Source of the DNA: Desulfobacterales bacterium
Lineage (GTDB): Bacteria > Desulfobacterota > Desulfobacteria > Desulfobacterales > SURF-7
Direction of reading: 5' to 3'
Assembly (NCBI GenBank): GCA_028277765.1
Contig: JANQFQ010000085.1
Span: forward strand, 1-52,379
DNA length: 52,379 bases
The first letter of the stretch is position 1, and every line of letters begins with the position of its first letter. The notes beneath the pieces are model-generated. The model was not told the DNA's origin. It saw nothing but the letters and a program-made list of their open reading frames with translations, and searched no databases. Below, in pieces: positions 1 to 8,319 of this stretch. The position numbers and the translations under genes were made by a program.

Positions 1-311
1 ATCAGGAGGTTTTTTATTATCAAGGCGATAACATTTTTTTATTCCACTACGGTGGAAGATGTTTGCATTTATGGTTTTTATATATAACAGGCGAAACAAT
101 ATCAAATGACCAAAATTCAAAGTTCAAAATAGAAGGCAATTTGGATTGAAATTTTAGGCGTTTATGGTTTTGAACATTTAAACATTTGTATTTTGAATTT
201 GTTTCGGATTTCGGATTTCGTGCTTCGGATTTAAAACTTTTGAAACAAATGAGACCCAATGAGATAGATATGGCACTGTATGTACAATCAAGTGTCGGTC
301 AGGACATAATA
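1..311. other. Intergenic region with degenerate repeat-like sequence
   Basis: No convincing gene. A small perfect inverted repeat (TTCCAC-TACG-GTGGAA, 42-57) is followed by AT-rich sequence with reiterated words such as TTCGGATTTCGGATTTCG near 203-220. Short ORFs on both strands here read as low-complexity filler and have no family signature. It lies downstream of the minus-strand HD-GYP gene; no GC-rich stem with a U-tract in that orientation is visible. Confidence 0.5.
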
Positions 312-1538
312 TTATCTATATTTTGCCTGGGCAGCTGTAATCTCGTCAATTTTATCAAAGAAGATATCGATCAAGTCAGGGTCAAAATGGTTTCCCCTGC
401 CATCCTTCATAATTTTAAACGCCTTTTCATTTGAAAATGCTTTCTTATATGGCCGGCGTGTGGTAAGTGCGTCAAAAACGTCTGCTATGGCGCATATCCT
501 TCCTTCTATGGGGATCTCTTCTTCTTTAAGACCGTTTGGATAGCCTGCACCATCCCACCTTTCATGGTGAGTCATGGCGATTATTTCGCCGGCCTTAAGA
601 TATTTTGATTGAGATCCTTTTAAAATTTCACCGCCAAATAAGGTATGTTTTTTTATCTCATTAAATTCTTCAGATGTAAGCTTGCCGGGTTTTAAGAGAA
701 TATTGTCAGGTATGCCTATCTTTCCAATATCATGCAGTGTACTTGCGTGTTTAATGATATCCACCTTCTCTTTAGAAAGCCCGGCATGTTTTGCCAGTAT
801 GGCGCAGTAGCTGCCAATGCGCTTAATATGCCCGCCAGTATCTTCGTCTTTATAATCTGAAGCCACAGCAAGACGGTGAATTGTGTCTTTTTCCGCATCT
901 TCCGTCCTTTTGTTTGCAACTGTCAGCTCATCCATGGCCTTGAGAAGGCTTTGGGTTCTAAGGTGGACTTTTTTTTCCAGCTCTTCACCATGGGCTTTTA
1001 AAGCGTCAAGAGCGTCTTTCATTTTAAGGGTGTTCGTCGTGCGGACTTCTAATTCGGTTGTATTAACCGGTTTTGAAATAAAATCGTTTGCGCCCACCTG
1101 GACGGCTTTAATCCTGTCTTCCCTTGTGTCATGGCCAGTTACCATGATGATCGGTAAATCATTGAATTTGGCATCCTGCCTGATCCTATGGACAGTATCA
1201 AATCCATTAATTCCCGGCATGTTCACATCCATAAGCACCAGGTCGATTCCTCCCTGCTCTAATTTATCAAGGCAAACATAGCCGTCTGCAGCCTCCTCGG
1301 TTTGGTAACCGAGTGTTTTCAGCATGGTAAGAATCAATTGCCTTGTATGTTCACTGTCATCAACAACCAGGATTTTCTTTTGACGACCTGTTACTTTCCT
1401 GGTGTTACTATCGTCTGAGAAGTGGGTCACCCTGGCGCAGGAGGTGAAATTCCCGCCAGCTAATTTTTCCATATTTTCATAAGTTTGATAAGATGTCGGA
1501 CATTTTTCAATAGTAATACCGCCGTTGCTGTTTATCAT
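312..1538 (-). CDS. Response regulator with HD-GYP phosphodiesterase output
   Basis: This 408-aa protein has a receiver domain at about residues 54-170 (acidic pocket VVDDS, phospho-acceptor D104 in VLMDVNMPG, T134, K157), a coiled-coil linker at about 175-215, and an HD-GYP domain at about 220-400 with the HD pair H269-D270 (LHDIGKIGIPD) and AGYPNG at 331-336. HD-GYP domains of this type hydrolyse cyclic-di-GMP, so phosphorylation probably tunes local second-messenger breakdown. It lies one base after the stop of the ATPase fusion gene, and its Shine-Dalgarno (AAGGGGGG) lies in the 3' end of that gene, so the two are probably translationally coupled. Residues 1-53 are unlike a receiver; the start could be an internal Met (M23). 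Family call is secure; the physiological target is inferred. Confidence 0.93.
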   Translation of the reverse strand: MINSNGGITIEKCPTSYQTYENMEKLAGGNFTSCARVTHFSDDSNTRKVTGRQKKILVVDDSEHTRQLILTMLKTLGYQTEEAADGYVCLDKLEQGGIDLVLMDVNMPGINGFDTVHRIRQDAKFNDLPIIMVTGHDTREDRIKAVQVGANDFISKPVNTTELEVRTTNTLKMKDALDALKAHGEELEKKVHLRTQSLLKAMDELTVANKRTEDAEKDTIHRLAVASDYKDEDTGGHIKRIGSYCAILAKHAGLSKEKVDIIKHASTLHDIGKIGIPDNILLKPGKLTSEEFNEIKKHTLFGGEILKGSQSKYLKAGEIIAMTHHERWDGAGYPNGLKEEEIPIEGRICAIADVFDALTTRRPYKKAFSNEKAFKIMKDGRGNHFDPDLIDIFFDKIDEITAAQAKYR

Positions 1539-1539
1539 T

Positions 1540-4212
1540 TTATTTCCCCCCTTTTTTAAGACGATTGAGTAAGCTTTTAACTTTCAACAGCAATTTTTTC
1601 TTTTGAATGGGTTTTGTAATATAATCCTGTGCTCCCAGTTCCAGTCCTTTTATTTCATCTTCAATACCGGTTCTAGCGGTTAAAAAGATTACCGGCAAAT
1701 CAACACCTTTCTGGTTCATCACTTCAACGAGTTTAAATCCATCCAGGTTCGGCATATTAACGTCTGAAATTACCAGGTCAAAATTACTATTATTCATCTG
1801 GATCATCCCATCAATGCCGTCTCCTGCAACCGTTATATCATAACCCTGCTTTCTCAGGATGTGCGACAGAAAATCTTGAATCGCTTTATCATCATCAACA
1901 ACTAGAATAGAGGCTGATTGGTCTGCCAGCACCTGTTGAGGTGGTGTTTCCAACAAATCATCGTTAACTGTTTCACGAGGCTCTTCCATCGCTGGTGTTT
2001 CTGACAGATCATTGGTAACTGTTTCTCCAGGCTCTTTCGGCGCTGGTGTTGCCGGTTGATCATTGGTAACTGTTTCATCAGGCTCTTCTGGCTCTGTTAC
2101 ATTATTGGTTATTAATTCTTCAACCAGGACTTTTTCATAAACATCTTTGGGTGTAAACACCAGGTCTTTTACCTTTTGAACAGCATGGCTGCTGATAAGA
2201 AAACCGCCCTGGTCCAGGTGGCGCTGGCGTATCTCTGCAATCGACATATTTGATCGGACCATATCAGGTATATTGCCGCTGAACTCAAGCACTTCATATA
2301 CCCCTTCTCGTCCGGAATACCCGGTGTTACCGCAATGCATACATCCTGCTGGGCGGGCTACTTTTTCCGGGAGGTCATCTGCAAATGGTGCCAGCATCTC
2401 TTTTTCTTCTTCAGAAATCGGTTCAATTTTTTTGCAGTGTTGGCAGAGTTTTTTTATCAGCCGTTGTGCAGTGATACCGAGAACAGTATTGGCCATCATG
2501 CCGCGGTCCAGGCCAAGGCGTTCAAGGCGGAAGATGGCCGTGGTCGCATTTGATGTGTGAAGTGTGGTAATTGTCAGATGGCCTGTACTTGCAAAGTCCA
2601 TGGCAATATTAGCGGAATGCTTGTCCCTTACTTCTCCCATGAACAAAATATCTGGATCCTGCCTGACTGCAGATTTGAGAAGAGCATCAAAAGTTACCCC
2701 TGCTTTTTCATTGACCTGTTGCTGATTAGCAGAAGGAATACGGTACTCGATAGGGTCTTCAACTGATATCAAGCTCCGTTTTTCACTGTCTGCTTTGTGG
2801 AGAAGGCTATAGATGGATGTACTTTTGCCGCTCCCTGTGGCGCCGGTTATTAAAATAATGCCCGAATGCTGATTGATCATATTAACCAAACTTTCTGTCT
2901 GGGCATCGGTCATGCCGAGTTCCTGCATCTCTTTTGGCTTGGCATACGGTTCCAGAAGCCGCATAATCAGGCTCTCACCATAAGGGGTTGAGGTCGTTGC
3001 CACCCGGAAATTAAACGGCCTTCCGTCTATTGTGTCTGTAAATCCGCCATCCTGGGGTTTCCGTTTTTCAGCGATATCAAGTCCACCCAGCACTTTAAAC
3101 CGGGAAGTCACCTGTGCGCCGGTTTTGGGTTTTAAGGAAAAAACATCTGTCATGTCACCGTCAATCCTGAAGCGGACAACAACTTTGTCCTCTTTGGGTT
3201 CAATGTGGATATCACTTGCTCCCCGTGATACAGCTCTAGTTACTATATTGTTTGTCGCGTAAATAACCGGCTGTTTTTTCAGTTCTTTTTCTGAAAACTG
3301 GTTGTAGTTTTCAATGACCTCTTCTTCAGGAGTAGCGTTCAAGTCATTATCGGATTCCTTTTCCAGTTCTTCTGCATCAAAAAACATTCTGATGTTTTCA
3401 GGTTCTGTAATGACGATGCCGGCATTTTTATCGATTCCATTAATTTTTCTTAATGTATCCAGGAGTTCCCACTTGAAAGGATTGCTTAATACATATTGAC
3501 GGGATCCGGAACTGTTCCGCACGGCAACCAGGTTGTTTGCCTTACAAAATGGTGTGGGGAGTACACCCGCAAGAATATCATTTGGATCAATATTGTTTGT
3601 ATAAGGCATATTCATAAACGTGGCGATATACCTGGCCATCTGGCTATTCTTTACACCCATGGAGGGTGCCATGGTGTAAAGGCCCTCATGGGTGATGCCG
3701 GCATATTGATTTTTTGCGTTTTCATCCAAATTTAATCGATCAAAAAGAAAGTCTTTAAACGACTCGAAATCATCTGCCATGGCGTTCAGATTACATACAG
3801 ACATATCCTGGTTCAGCTGTTCCCAGCTCTGACCAGTGCTCAAATATGTTTTTATTTTATCAAGAAGAAAATCCTTGTTTACGGGTTTTACAAGGTAATC
3901 TACCGCGCCAAGGGCAAATGCTTTTGCTTTATCCTGCTTACCATTCAAAGCTGTTAAAAATACAACAGGAATATTTGCAGTCTTCTGGTCAGACTGCAGA
4001 TGTCTTGCAACCTGATAACCGTCCATTTCAGGCATCATGATGTCAAGGAGTATGAGATTTGGCTTTTTTTTCACGGCAGCCGTGATGGCATTAGGTCCGC
4101 AGTCTGCGGTTGCTACCTTATAACCGCCGCTTTGCAGAAAAGTTTCAAGTATACCCAGCATTCTTGGGTCATCATCCACGCCTAATATCAATTTTTCATT
4201 TGAATTCTTCAT
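1540..4212 (-). CDS. Receiver - GspE/PilB-type ATPase - receiver fusion
   Basis: This 890-aa protein begins with a receiver (about 5-125, D57 in LLDIMMPEMDG). A T2SSE N-terminal/MshEN-like segment (about 145-285) follows, then a complete secretion/pilus assembly ATPase core (about 310-700): Walker A GATGSGKST at 457-465, Asp box EDPIEYR at 485-491, Walker B region DPDILFMGEVRD at 519-530, His box near 545-555, and a zinc-type tetracysteine set C590/C593/C624/C627. A Pro/Glu/Thr-rich linker (about 705-760) made of three 17-residue repeats leads to a second receiver (about 768-885, D817). GspE/PilB ATPases power type IV pilus or type II secretion assembly; flanking the motor with two receivers suggests direct control by phosphorylation (inference). 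The gene sits between a lone receiver and an HD-GYP regulator. No other pilus or secretion genes are adjacent; a prepilin peptidase lies at 43845-44621. Confidence 0.92.
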   Translation of the reverse strand: MKNSNEKLILGVDDDPRMLGILETFLQSGGYKVATADCGPNAITAAVKKKPNLILLDIMMPEMDGYQVARHLQSDQKTANIPVVFLTALNGKQDKAKAFALGAVDYLVKPVNKDFLLDKIKTYLSTGQSWEQLNQDMSVCNLNAMADDFESFKDFLFDRLNLDENAKNQYAGITHEGLYTMAPSMGVKNSQMARYIATFMNMPYTNNIDPNDILAGVLPTPFCKANNLVAVRNSSGSRQYVLSNPFKWELLDTLRKINGIDKNAGIVITEPENIRMFFDAEELEKESDNDLNATPEEEVIENYNQFSEKELKKQPVIYATNNIVTRAVSRGASDIHIEPKEDKVVVRFRIDGDMTDVFSLKPKTGAQVTSRFKVLGGLDIAEKRKPQDGGFTDTIDGRPFNFRVATTSTPYGESLIMRLLEPYAKPKEMQELGMTDAQTESLVNMINQHSGIILITGATGSGKSTSIYSLLHKADSEKRSLISVEDPIEYRIPSANQQQVNEKAGVTFDALLKSAVRQDPDILFMGEVRDKHSANIAMDFASTGHLTITTLHTSNATTAIFRLERLGLDRGMMANTVLGITAQRLIKKLCQHCKKIEPISEEEKEMLAPFADDLPEKVARPAGCMHCGNTGYSGREGVYEVLEFSGNIPDMVRSNMSIAEIRQRHLDQGGFLISSHAVQKVKDLVFTPKDVYEKVLVEELITNNVTEPEEPDETVTNDQPATPAPKEPGETVTNDLSETPAMEEPRETVNDDLLETPPQQVLADQSASILVVDDDKAIQDFLSHILRKQGYDITVAGDGIDGMIQMNNSNFDLVISDVNMPNLDGFKLVEVMNQKGVDLPVIFLTARTGIEDEIKGLELGAQDYITKPIQKKKLLLKVKSLLNRLKKGGK
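1943..2095 (-). repeat. Three tandem 51-bp units encoding the ATPase-receiver linker
   Basis: Three direct copies of a 51-bp unit (1943-1993, 1994-2044, 2045-2095) keep the reading frame and encode 17-residue units with the core ETV(T/N)(N/D)D. They form the hinge between the ATPase core and the C-terminal receiver of the fusion protein. The whole-codon unit length means copy-number change would alter hinge length without a frameshift. Confidence 0.85.
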
Positions 4213-4219
4213 TGCTGCC

Positions 4220-4621
4220 TCATCCAGTTTTTCTTGAGGGGTATGTCTGTAAATACTTATTTATCTTATTTAGAATAAGATCCTTGTCTAAAGGTTTTAC
4301 CAGGTAGTCGACCACACCCAGAGCGACTGCCCAGGTCCTGCTCTGTTTCCCGCCATATGCTGTAAGAAAAATTAGGGGTATATCTGATGTCTCCTGATAA
4401 AGTTGCAGCTTGGCGGCAACCTCATAACCATCCATCTCGTGCATCATGATATCCAGAAGGATAAGATCAGGTTTCTTTTCCACAGCCACTGAGATGGCAT
4501 CTGATCCGGAATCACTGGTTACCACATCATAACCACCGCTTTTTAGAATCCTGTCGATGATAAACAGTGTTTTTGGATCATCATCTACAACAAGCACTAA
4601 TGGTTTATTCGAATTCTTCAT
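4220..4621 (-). CDS. Single-domain response regulator (CheY-like)
   Basis: A 133-aa stand-alone receiver with acidic pocket VVDDD, D57 in LLDIMMHEMDG, a T/S switch position in FLTAYGG and K109 in YLVKPLDKD. It closely resembles the first receiver of the neighbouring ATPase fusion, even sharing the opening MKNSN, so the two probably arose by tandem duplication. The gene is 7 bp upstream of the fusion and about 105 bp downstream of the predicted start of a sigma-54 promoter. With no output domain it probably acts as a shuttle or sink in the phosphorelay, receiving phosphate from the kinases or Hpt upstream (inference). Confidence 0.93.
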   Translation of the reverse strand: MKNSNKPLVLVVDDDPKTLFIIDRILKSGGYDVVTSDSGSDAISVAVEKKPDLILLDIMMHEMDGYEVAAKLQLYQETSDIPLIFLTAYGGKQSRTWAVALGVVDYLVKPLDKDLILNKINKYLQTYPSRKTG

Positions 4622-4735
4622 AAACTACCTCAAGATCCCGGCTGGTTTTGGAAAACTTGTTAAAGCCTTATCTGTTGCCGAACCTTTTAATATTATAAGA
4701 TTTGTTGTTAAATTTTCTCTCATAACTATATAAAA

Positions 4736-4752
4736 AGCAATTCACGTGCCAA
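4736..4752 (-). promoter_or_regulatory. Sigma-54 (-24/-12) promoter upstream of lone receiver
   Basis: On the minus strand the sequence reads TTGGCACGTGAATTGCT, a full match to TGGCAC-N5-TTGCW: the -24 element is complementary to 4746-4751 and the -12 element to 4737-4740. Predicted start is near 4725, giving a leader of about 105 nt before the 4621 start. The identical 17-mer occurs at 13837-13853. RpoN promoters need an enhancer-binding protein; none is encoded in the window. Confidence 0.8.
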
Positions 4753-4836
4753 CAATGAAAAAACAATGTTGTTGGCATTTAACTAATTGTAATTATTGAT
4801 AAATTTAATTTAGCCGGTAATTTTTGGAATATTACT

Positions 4837-4874
4837 GTTACAAAAATGACCTATCGCTGATTTGATCGTGTAAC
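4837..4874. promoter_or_regulatory. Candidate upstream activator site, copy A
   Basis: GTTAC (4837-4841) and GTAAC (4870-4874) form an inverted pair 33 bp apart centre to centre, inside a block conserved with 13926-13963. It lies about 90-125 bp upstream of the sigma-54 -24 box, the usual place for an enhancer-binding protein. An additional inverted repeat (CCAACAA / TTGTTGG) lies just upstream of the -24 box around 4749-4776. Binding is inferred, not shown. Confidence 0.45.
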
Positions 4875-4899
4875 CTAATTATACGCTGATTTGAAACTT

Positions 4900-5165
4900 G
4901 TATTTGCCTAATTTGGCGAACAGAACGTTAAGAAGCACCGGCGCGAAGAATGAGCGTCCAGTGCTTCTGTTGGGACTTGATTTCATCGGGATCGAAATAG
5001 AGTTGCTCGGTTCCATCAGTTTTTGTGTCTTAGTCCCATGTATTTTCCCAACGGGATTTCCTTTGGTTACGATTTCGATAGCGATCCCGATAGCGATTTC
5101 GATTTTCCCAACAATATTATTTATTAAATCGACAGAAGCGGACACAAAGATCGCTCTGCCGGATA
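4900..5165. other. Non-coding gap with inverted repeat and simple repeats
   Basis: Between the lone receiver and the Hpt gene there is no credible gene. An 8-bp inverted repeat AGAAGCAC/GTGCTTCT (4931-4938 and 4961-4968) encloses a 22-nt loop. Around 5070-5110 there is a reiterated GCGATCCCGATAGCGATTTCG-like stretch. Open frames here on both strands translate to alternating Ile/Glu/Ala/Gly, a signature of simple-repeat DNA. Confidence 0.5.
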
Positions 5166-5167
5166 TT

Positions 5168-5521
5168 TTATTCAAATTCTTTATAGACTACTTCCAGATT
5201 ATTAAGAAAAAGGTCCAGGGAAATGGTCTGTTTTTGAATAGTATCAGCATTTTCGTTCTTAGCTGCTGTTTCAAGAACCCGTCCGATTTCGGAAATCCTG
5301 TCAAAACCGTATCCACCGCCTGATCCTTTCATACTGTGCCCAAGTGCCTTAATTGTTGGGAAATCTTTTTGTTCTAAAGCGTCCTTGAGCAACCTGACAT
5401 CCTTAACCCTGTTGTCAAGGAAATCAGGGACAATATCTTCAAGGTCTTTATCAACAAAAACAGTTGTTTTATTGCCAAAACTCATTTCCAACTCAGTTGA
5501 TCCTTCTTGAATGGTCATCAC
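5168..5521 (-). CDS. Histidine phosphotransfer (Hpt) protein
   Basis: This 117-aa protein carries the Hpt signature ALGHSMKGSGGGYGF with the phospho-accepting H62 and the conserved K-G pair downstream. Length and all-helical character fit a single Hpt domain. Hpt proteins relay phosphate from the receiver of a hybrid kinase to a terminal receiver. It follows two hybrid kinases that each end in three receivers and precedes a lone receiver and two receiver-output fusions, so it is the natural hub of this block. It is probably co-transcribed with the 900-aa kinase (14-bp gap). Confidence 0.9.
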   Translation of the reverse strand: MMTIQEGSTELEMSFGNKTTVFVDKDLEDIVPDFLDNRVKDVRLLKDALEQKDFPTIKALGHSMKGSGGGYGFDRISEIGRVLETAAKNENADTIQKQTISLDLFLNNLEVVYKEFE

Positions 5522-5535
5522 TCCTCCTTCATGGT

Positions 5536-7458
5536 TCAGGACAGATGCTCCTTAACCATTTTAATCAGTTCCTTTTTTCTTATGGGCTTTGGCAGAAATG
5601 CTGTACAGCCTGCCTCCATACACTTGTTTTTCTCTTTGGCGTCATTATGGGCTGACATGGCGACAATAGGAATCTTGGTACCGTTTTCACGGCTTCGGAT
5701 CTCAGACGCAGCTGTATAACCGTCTTTAACTGGCATCTCCATGTCCATTAGGATAAGCGAAAGTGCCTGATTATTATAGATATCGAGCACTTCATTGCCG
5801 TTTTTCGCGAAAAGAATTTTATACCCGTTCTTATTTCTCAGGAAGTTTTCAATCAGTTTCCGACTGTCAACTGAGTCATCTGCCACCAAAACAACAGGTT
5901 CCAGCTTGATCCATTTGTTTATTGTTTTCAACAACAGCTTCTTTCTTAACGGTTTGGTTAAATAGTCATCCATCTCATTTTCAAGGCATTTTTTGTGGTA
6001 TCCTTTTATGGCATGGGCGGTAAGGGCAATAATCGGGGTTCGCTTATTTCCACTCTCTTTTTCCCATTCTCTAATAAGATGTGTTGCCTGAAATCCATCC
6101 ATAACCGGCATCTGAAGATCCATTAAAATCAGGTCATAATGGTTCTCTTTTACGGCATTAATTGCTTTTTGACCATTTTCAACGATATCATGCACAAAAC
6201 CTGCGTTTGAAAGTATACGTATTGCAAGGTTCTGATTGTCTGGATTATCTTCTACCAGTAATATTTTGTAATGCTTCTTGTCAGCTGTTAAAAATTCTTC
6301 TATTTCAACATGCTTGGTCTTATTATATGTTTTTTTCCTGCCTAGTGTGCTTACAATAATGTTATAAAGATTCGACTGTTTTACCGGTTTTGTGATGGTT
6401 TCACAAATATTAAGCGCCTTTATACGGGACTGAGGCATTCTTCCCCATGAAGAAAGCATTATCAGCTTTATATTGCTGAGTAATGGATTTTTTCTGATCT
6501 CTTGAGCCAGTTCAAACCCATCCATGTCTGGCATCATATGATCAAGGATAACTAGATCAAAGCGGTTTTCTGAATTATTTAATAGAGTCAGTGCCTTGGA
6601 ACCGTCTTCAACCCCATGTACATTAAAGTCCCAGGCAGTGAGAGTATTCTCCAGGATGAACCGATTTGTCTGATTATCATCTACAACCAGGATGTTTACT
6701 CTTTGAAAATCAGGATAAACAAACTCTTTTTCCATTTCTTTTGTACGGTTTCCAATCTCCATGGCAATCGTAAAATAAAAGGTGCTCCCTATACCTTCAA
6801 TACTTTCCACCTGAAGATCACCGCCCATCATCTTTACCAGAGATTTTGAAATACTCAGTCCAAGACTGCTTCCGCCGTATTTTCGGGTGGTTGAACTATC
6901 TACCAGTGAAAATGTACTGAAAATCTTTTCCTGCTTTTTCTTTGATATACCAATACCTGTATCAGACACCTTAAATTGAATCCTGATTTTTTCATCTCCA
7001 TCTAAACCGTATGCTTCGGCATTTATGCTGACTTCGCCCTTGCTTGTATGCTTTATCGCGTTATCGGTCAGATTGATCAGTACCTGGCGGAGGCAACTGG
7101 GATCTCCCTTTACTAAAGTTGTGATTGCTGGATCCACGTAGCACAGTAGTTCAATCCCCTTTTTGGCGGACCGGACACTCAGAATTTCAGCAACATTTTC
7201 AACTTCTGTCCTGAGATCAAACGGAATTTCTTCCAGTTCCATCTGGTCTGCCTCAATTCTTGAAAAATCGAGTATGTCATTAATAAGAGAAAGAAGGGCT
7301 TCTGAATTAAACTGGACGGTTTCCAGCAGTTTAGACTGTTCTTTTGTTAAATCGGTCTCCAGGCATAATTCTGTCATTCCTATAATTGCATTCATTGGGG
7401 TGCGTATTTCATGGCTCATGTTTGCCAGAAACTCACTCTTGGCTACATTGGCATTTTT
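5536..7458 (-). repeat. 1.92-kb paralogous segment, copy 1
   Basis: This stretch (HisKA, HATPase and three receivers of the 900-aa kinase) is colinear with 8320-10242. Both are exactly 1923 bp and every catalytic residue is offset by exactly 750 residues. High protein similarity points to duplication within the operon, or later gene conversion. Confidence 0.85.
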
Positions 7459-8238
7459 TGCTTCAGTAGCCATTGTGTTGGCAAAGACGGTTTGTTGTTC
7501 TAGGTGTTTGTTCACTATTTCAAGATTTTTTCGTGCAGCTTCAGCCTGGCTCCAGGCTGTTTTCAGCTCTGTTATATGCTCGGACCGTTGCATTTCTGCC
7601 TGTTTTTGAGCAGTGATGTCATGAGAGGTGCCGACTATTTGAATAGGTTCCCCTTTTTTATTGTGGATTAATTTAGCGCTATTTCCTGTCCAAATCCTTG
7701 TTCCGTCCTTGCATATATTCTCTATCTCGAAACATACCGGCTCCCAGGCTTCTTTATCACCAGATTTAACCAGTTTCAGTTTATGTGCGAGAAGTCCCAT
7801 CGCTCTACCGAGGGATTCAGGGGTTACCACTTCATCCAGGGACTGGGATATGGCCTCTTGGTCAGTGTATCCCCGTAGTTGGAATACTGAAGGGCTGATA
7901 TAGGTGAAGCAAAGGTCCAAATCCATGGCCCAGATTACGTCTGTTACGTTTTCAGCAAGTAAACGATATTTTTGTTCACTAAGAGAAAGTTTCTGCTGTT
8001 GTGCCAGGATATTCTGGTCGGTTTGCCGCAGTTTGACTAGGAAGAAAACAAATAATGCAACCAGGAGAGTCAACATAAACGTCAAGGTTATTGCGGTGGA
8101 CTTGTAAAAAGCAGTCGTTGTATCGGTTATTTGATATAAAACACCCCCGAAACATCCGATTATGAGAACCAGGACCGTTGCCAAAGGAATCTGCAGGCGA
8201 TACTGGACTGGTTTGAGCCGGTTATTTTTTAACACCAT
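5536..8238 (-). CDS. Membrane hybrid histidine kinase, PAS-HisKA-HATPase-REC3
   Basis: This 900-aa protein has two N-terminal membrane helices (about 15-36 and 48-69) with almost no periplasmic loop, then a PAS domain (about 85-210), a coiled coil, HisKA with H276 in NMSHEIRTPMN, a HATPase_c domain (about 375-495) and three receivers with D566, D707 and D832. The ATP lid reads YGGSSLGLSI where the usual form is GGTGLGLSI, so one glycine of the G2 box is lost; activity may be reduced or the protein may act mainly as phosphatase or relay. Residues 261-900 align without net gaps to 1011-1650 of the 1650-aa kinase upstream. The short loop suggests sensing is cytosolic, through PAS. Confidence 0.93.
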   Translation of the reverse strand: MVLKNNRLKPVQYRLQIPLATVLVLIIGCFGGVLYQITDTTTAFYKSTAITLTFMLTLLVALFVFFLVKLRQTDQNILAQQQKLSLSEQKYRLLAENVTDVIWAMDLDLCFTYISPSVFQLRGYTDQEAISQSLDEVVTPESLGRAMGLLAHKLKLVKSGDKEAWEPVCFEIENICKDGTRIWTGNSAKLIHNKKGEPIQIVGTSHDITAQKQAEMQRSEHITELKTAWSQAEAARKNLEIVNKHLEQQTVFANTMATEAKNANVAKSEFLANMSHEIRTPMNAIIGMTELCLETDLTKEQSKLLETVQFNSEALLSLINDILDFSRIEADQMELEEIPFDLRTEVENVAEILSVRSAKKGIELLCYVDPAITTLVKGDPSCLRQVLINLTDNAIKHTSKGEVSINAEAYGLDGDEKIRIQFKVSDTGIGISKKKQEKIFSTFSLVDSSTTRKYGGSSLGLSISKSLVKMMGGDLQVESIEGIGSTFYFTIAMEIGNRTKEMEKEFVYPDFQRVNILVVDDNQTNRFILENTLTAWDFNVHGVEDGSKALTLLNNSENRFDLVILDHMMPDMDGFELAQEIRKNPLLSNIKLIMLSSWGRMPQSRIKALNICETITKPVKQSNLYNIIVSTLGRKKTYNKTKHVEIEEFLTADKKHYKILLVEDNPDNQNLAIRILSNAGFVHDIVENGQKAINAVKENHYDLILMDLQMPVMDGFQATHLIREWEKESGNKRTPIIALTAHAIKGYHKKCLENEMDDYLTKPLRKKLLLKTINKWIKLEPVVLVADDSVDSRKLIENFLRNKNGYKILFAKNGNEVLDIYNNQALSLILMDMEMPVKDGYTAASEIRSRENGTKIPIVAMSAHNDAKEKNKCMEAGCTAFLPKPIRKKELIKMVKEHLS

Positions 8239-8319
8239 CTTTTCCCATATAAGTTATTTGTTTTAGGTTATTCAGCTGGTTTGTCAGCTTTTAAGATATC
8301 AATATCATTCCTTTATGGT

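Noticed and set aside
47..434. Overlapping short ORFs on both strands at the left edge
   Set aside because: They come from reiterated TTCGGATTTCGG-type sequence; neither shows a protein family or a start site.
4879..5175. 98-residue minus-strand ORF
   Set aside because: Its translation is alternating Ile/Ala/Glu/Gly from a simple repeat, it overlaps the Hpt gene end, and no family motif or ribosome site supports it.
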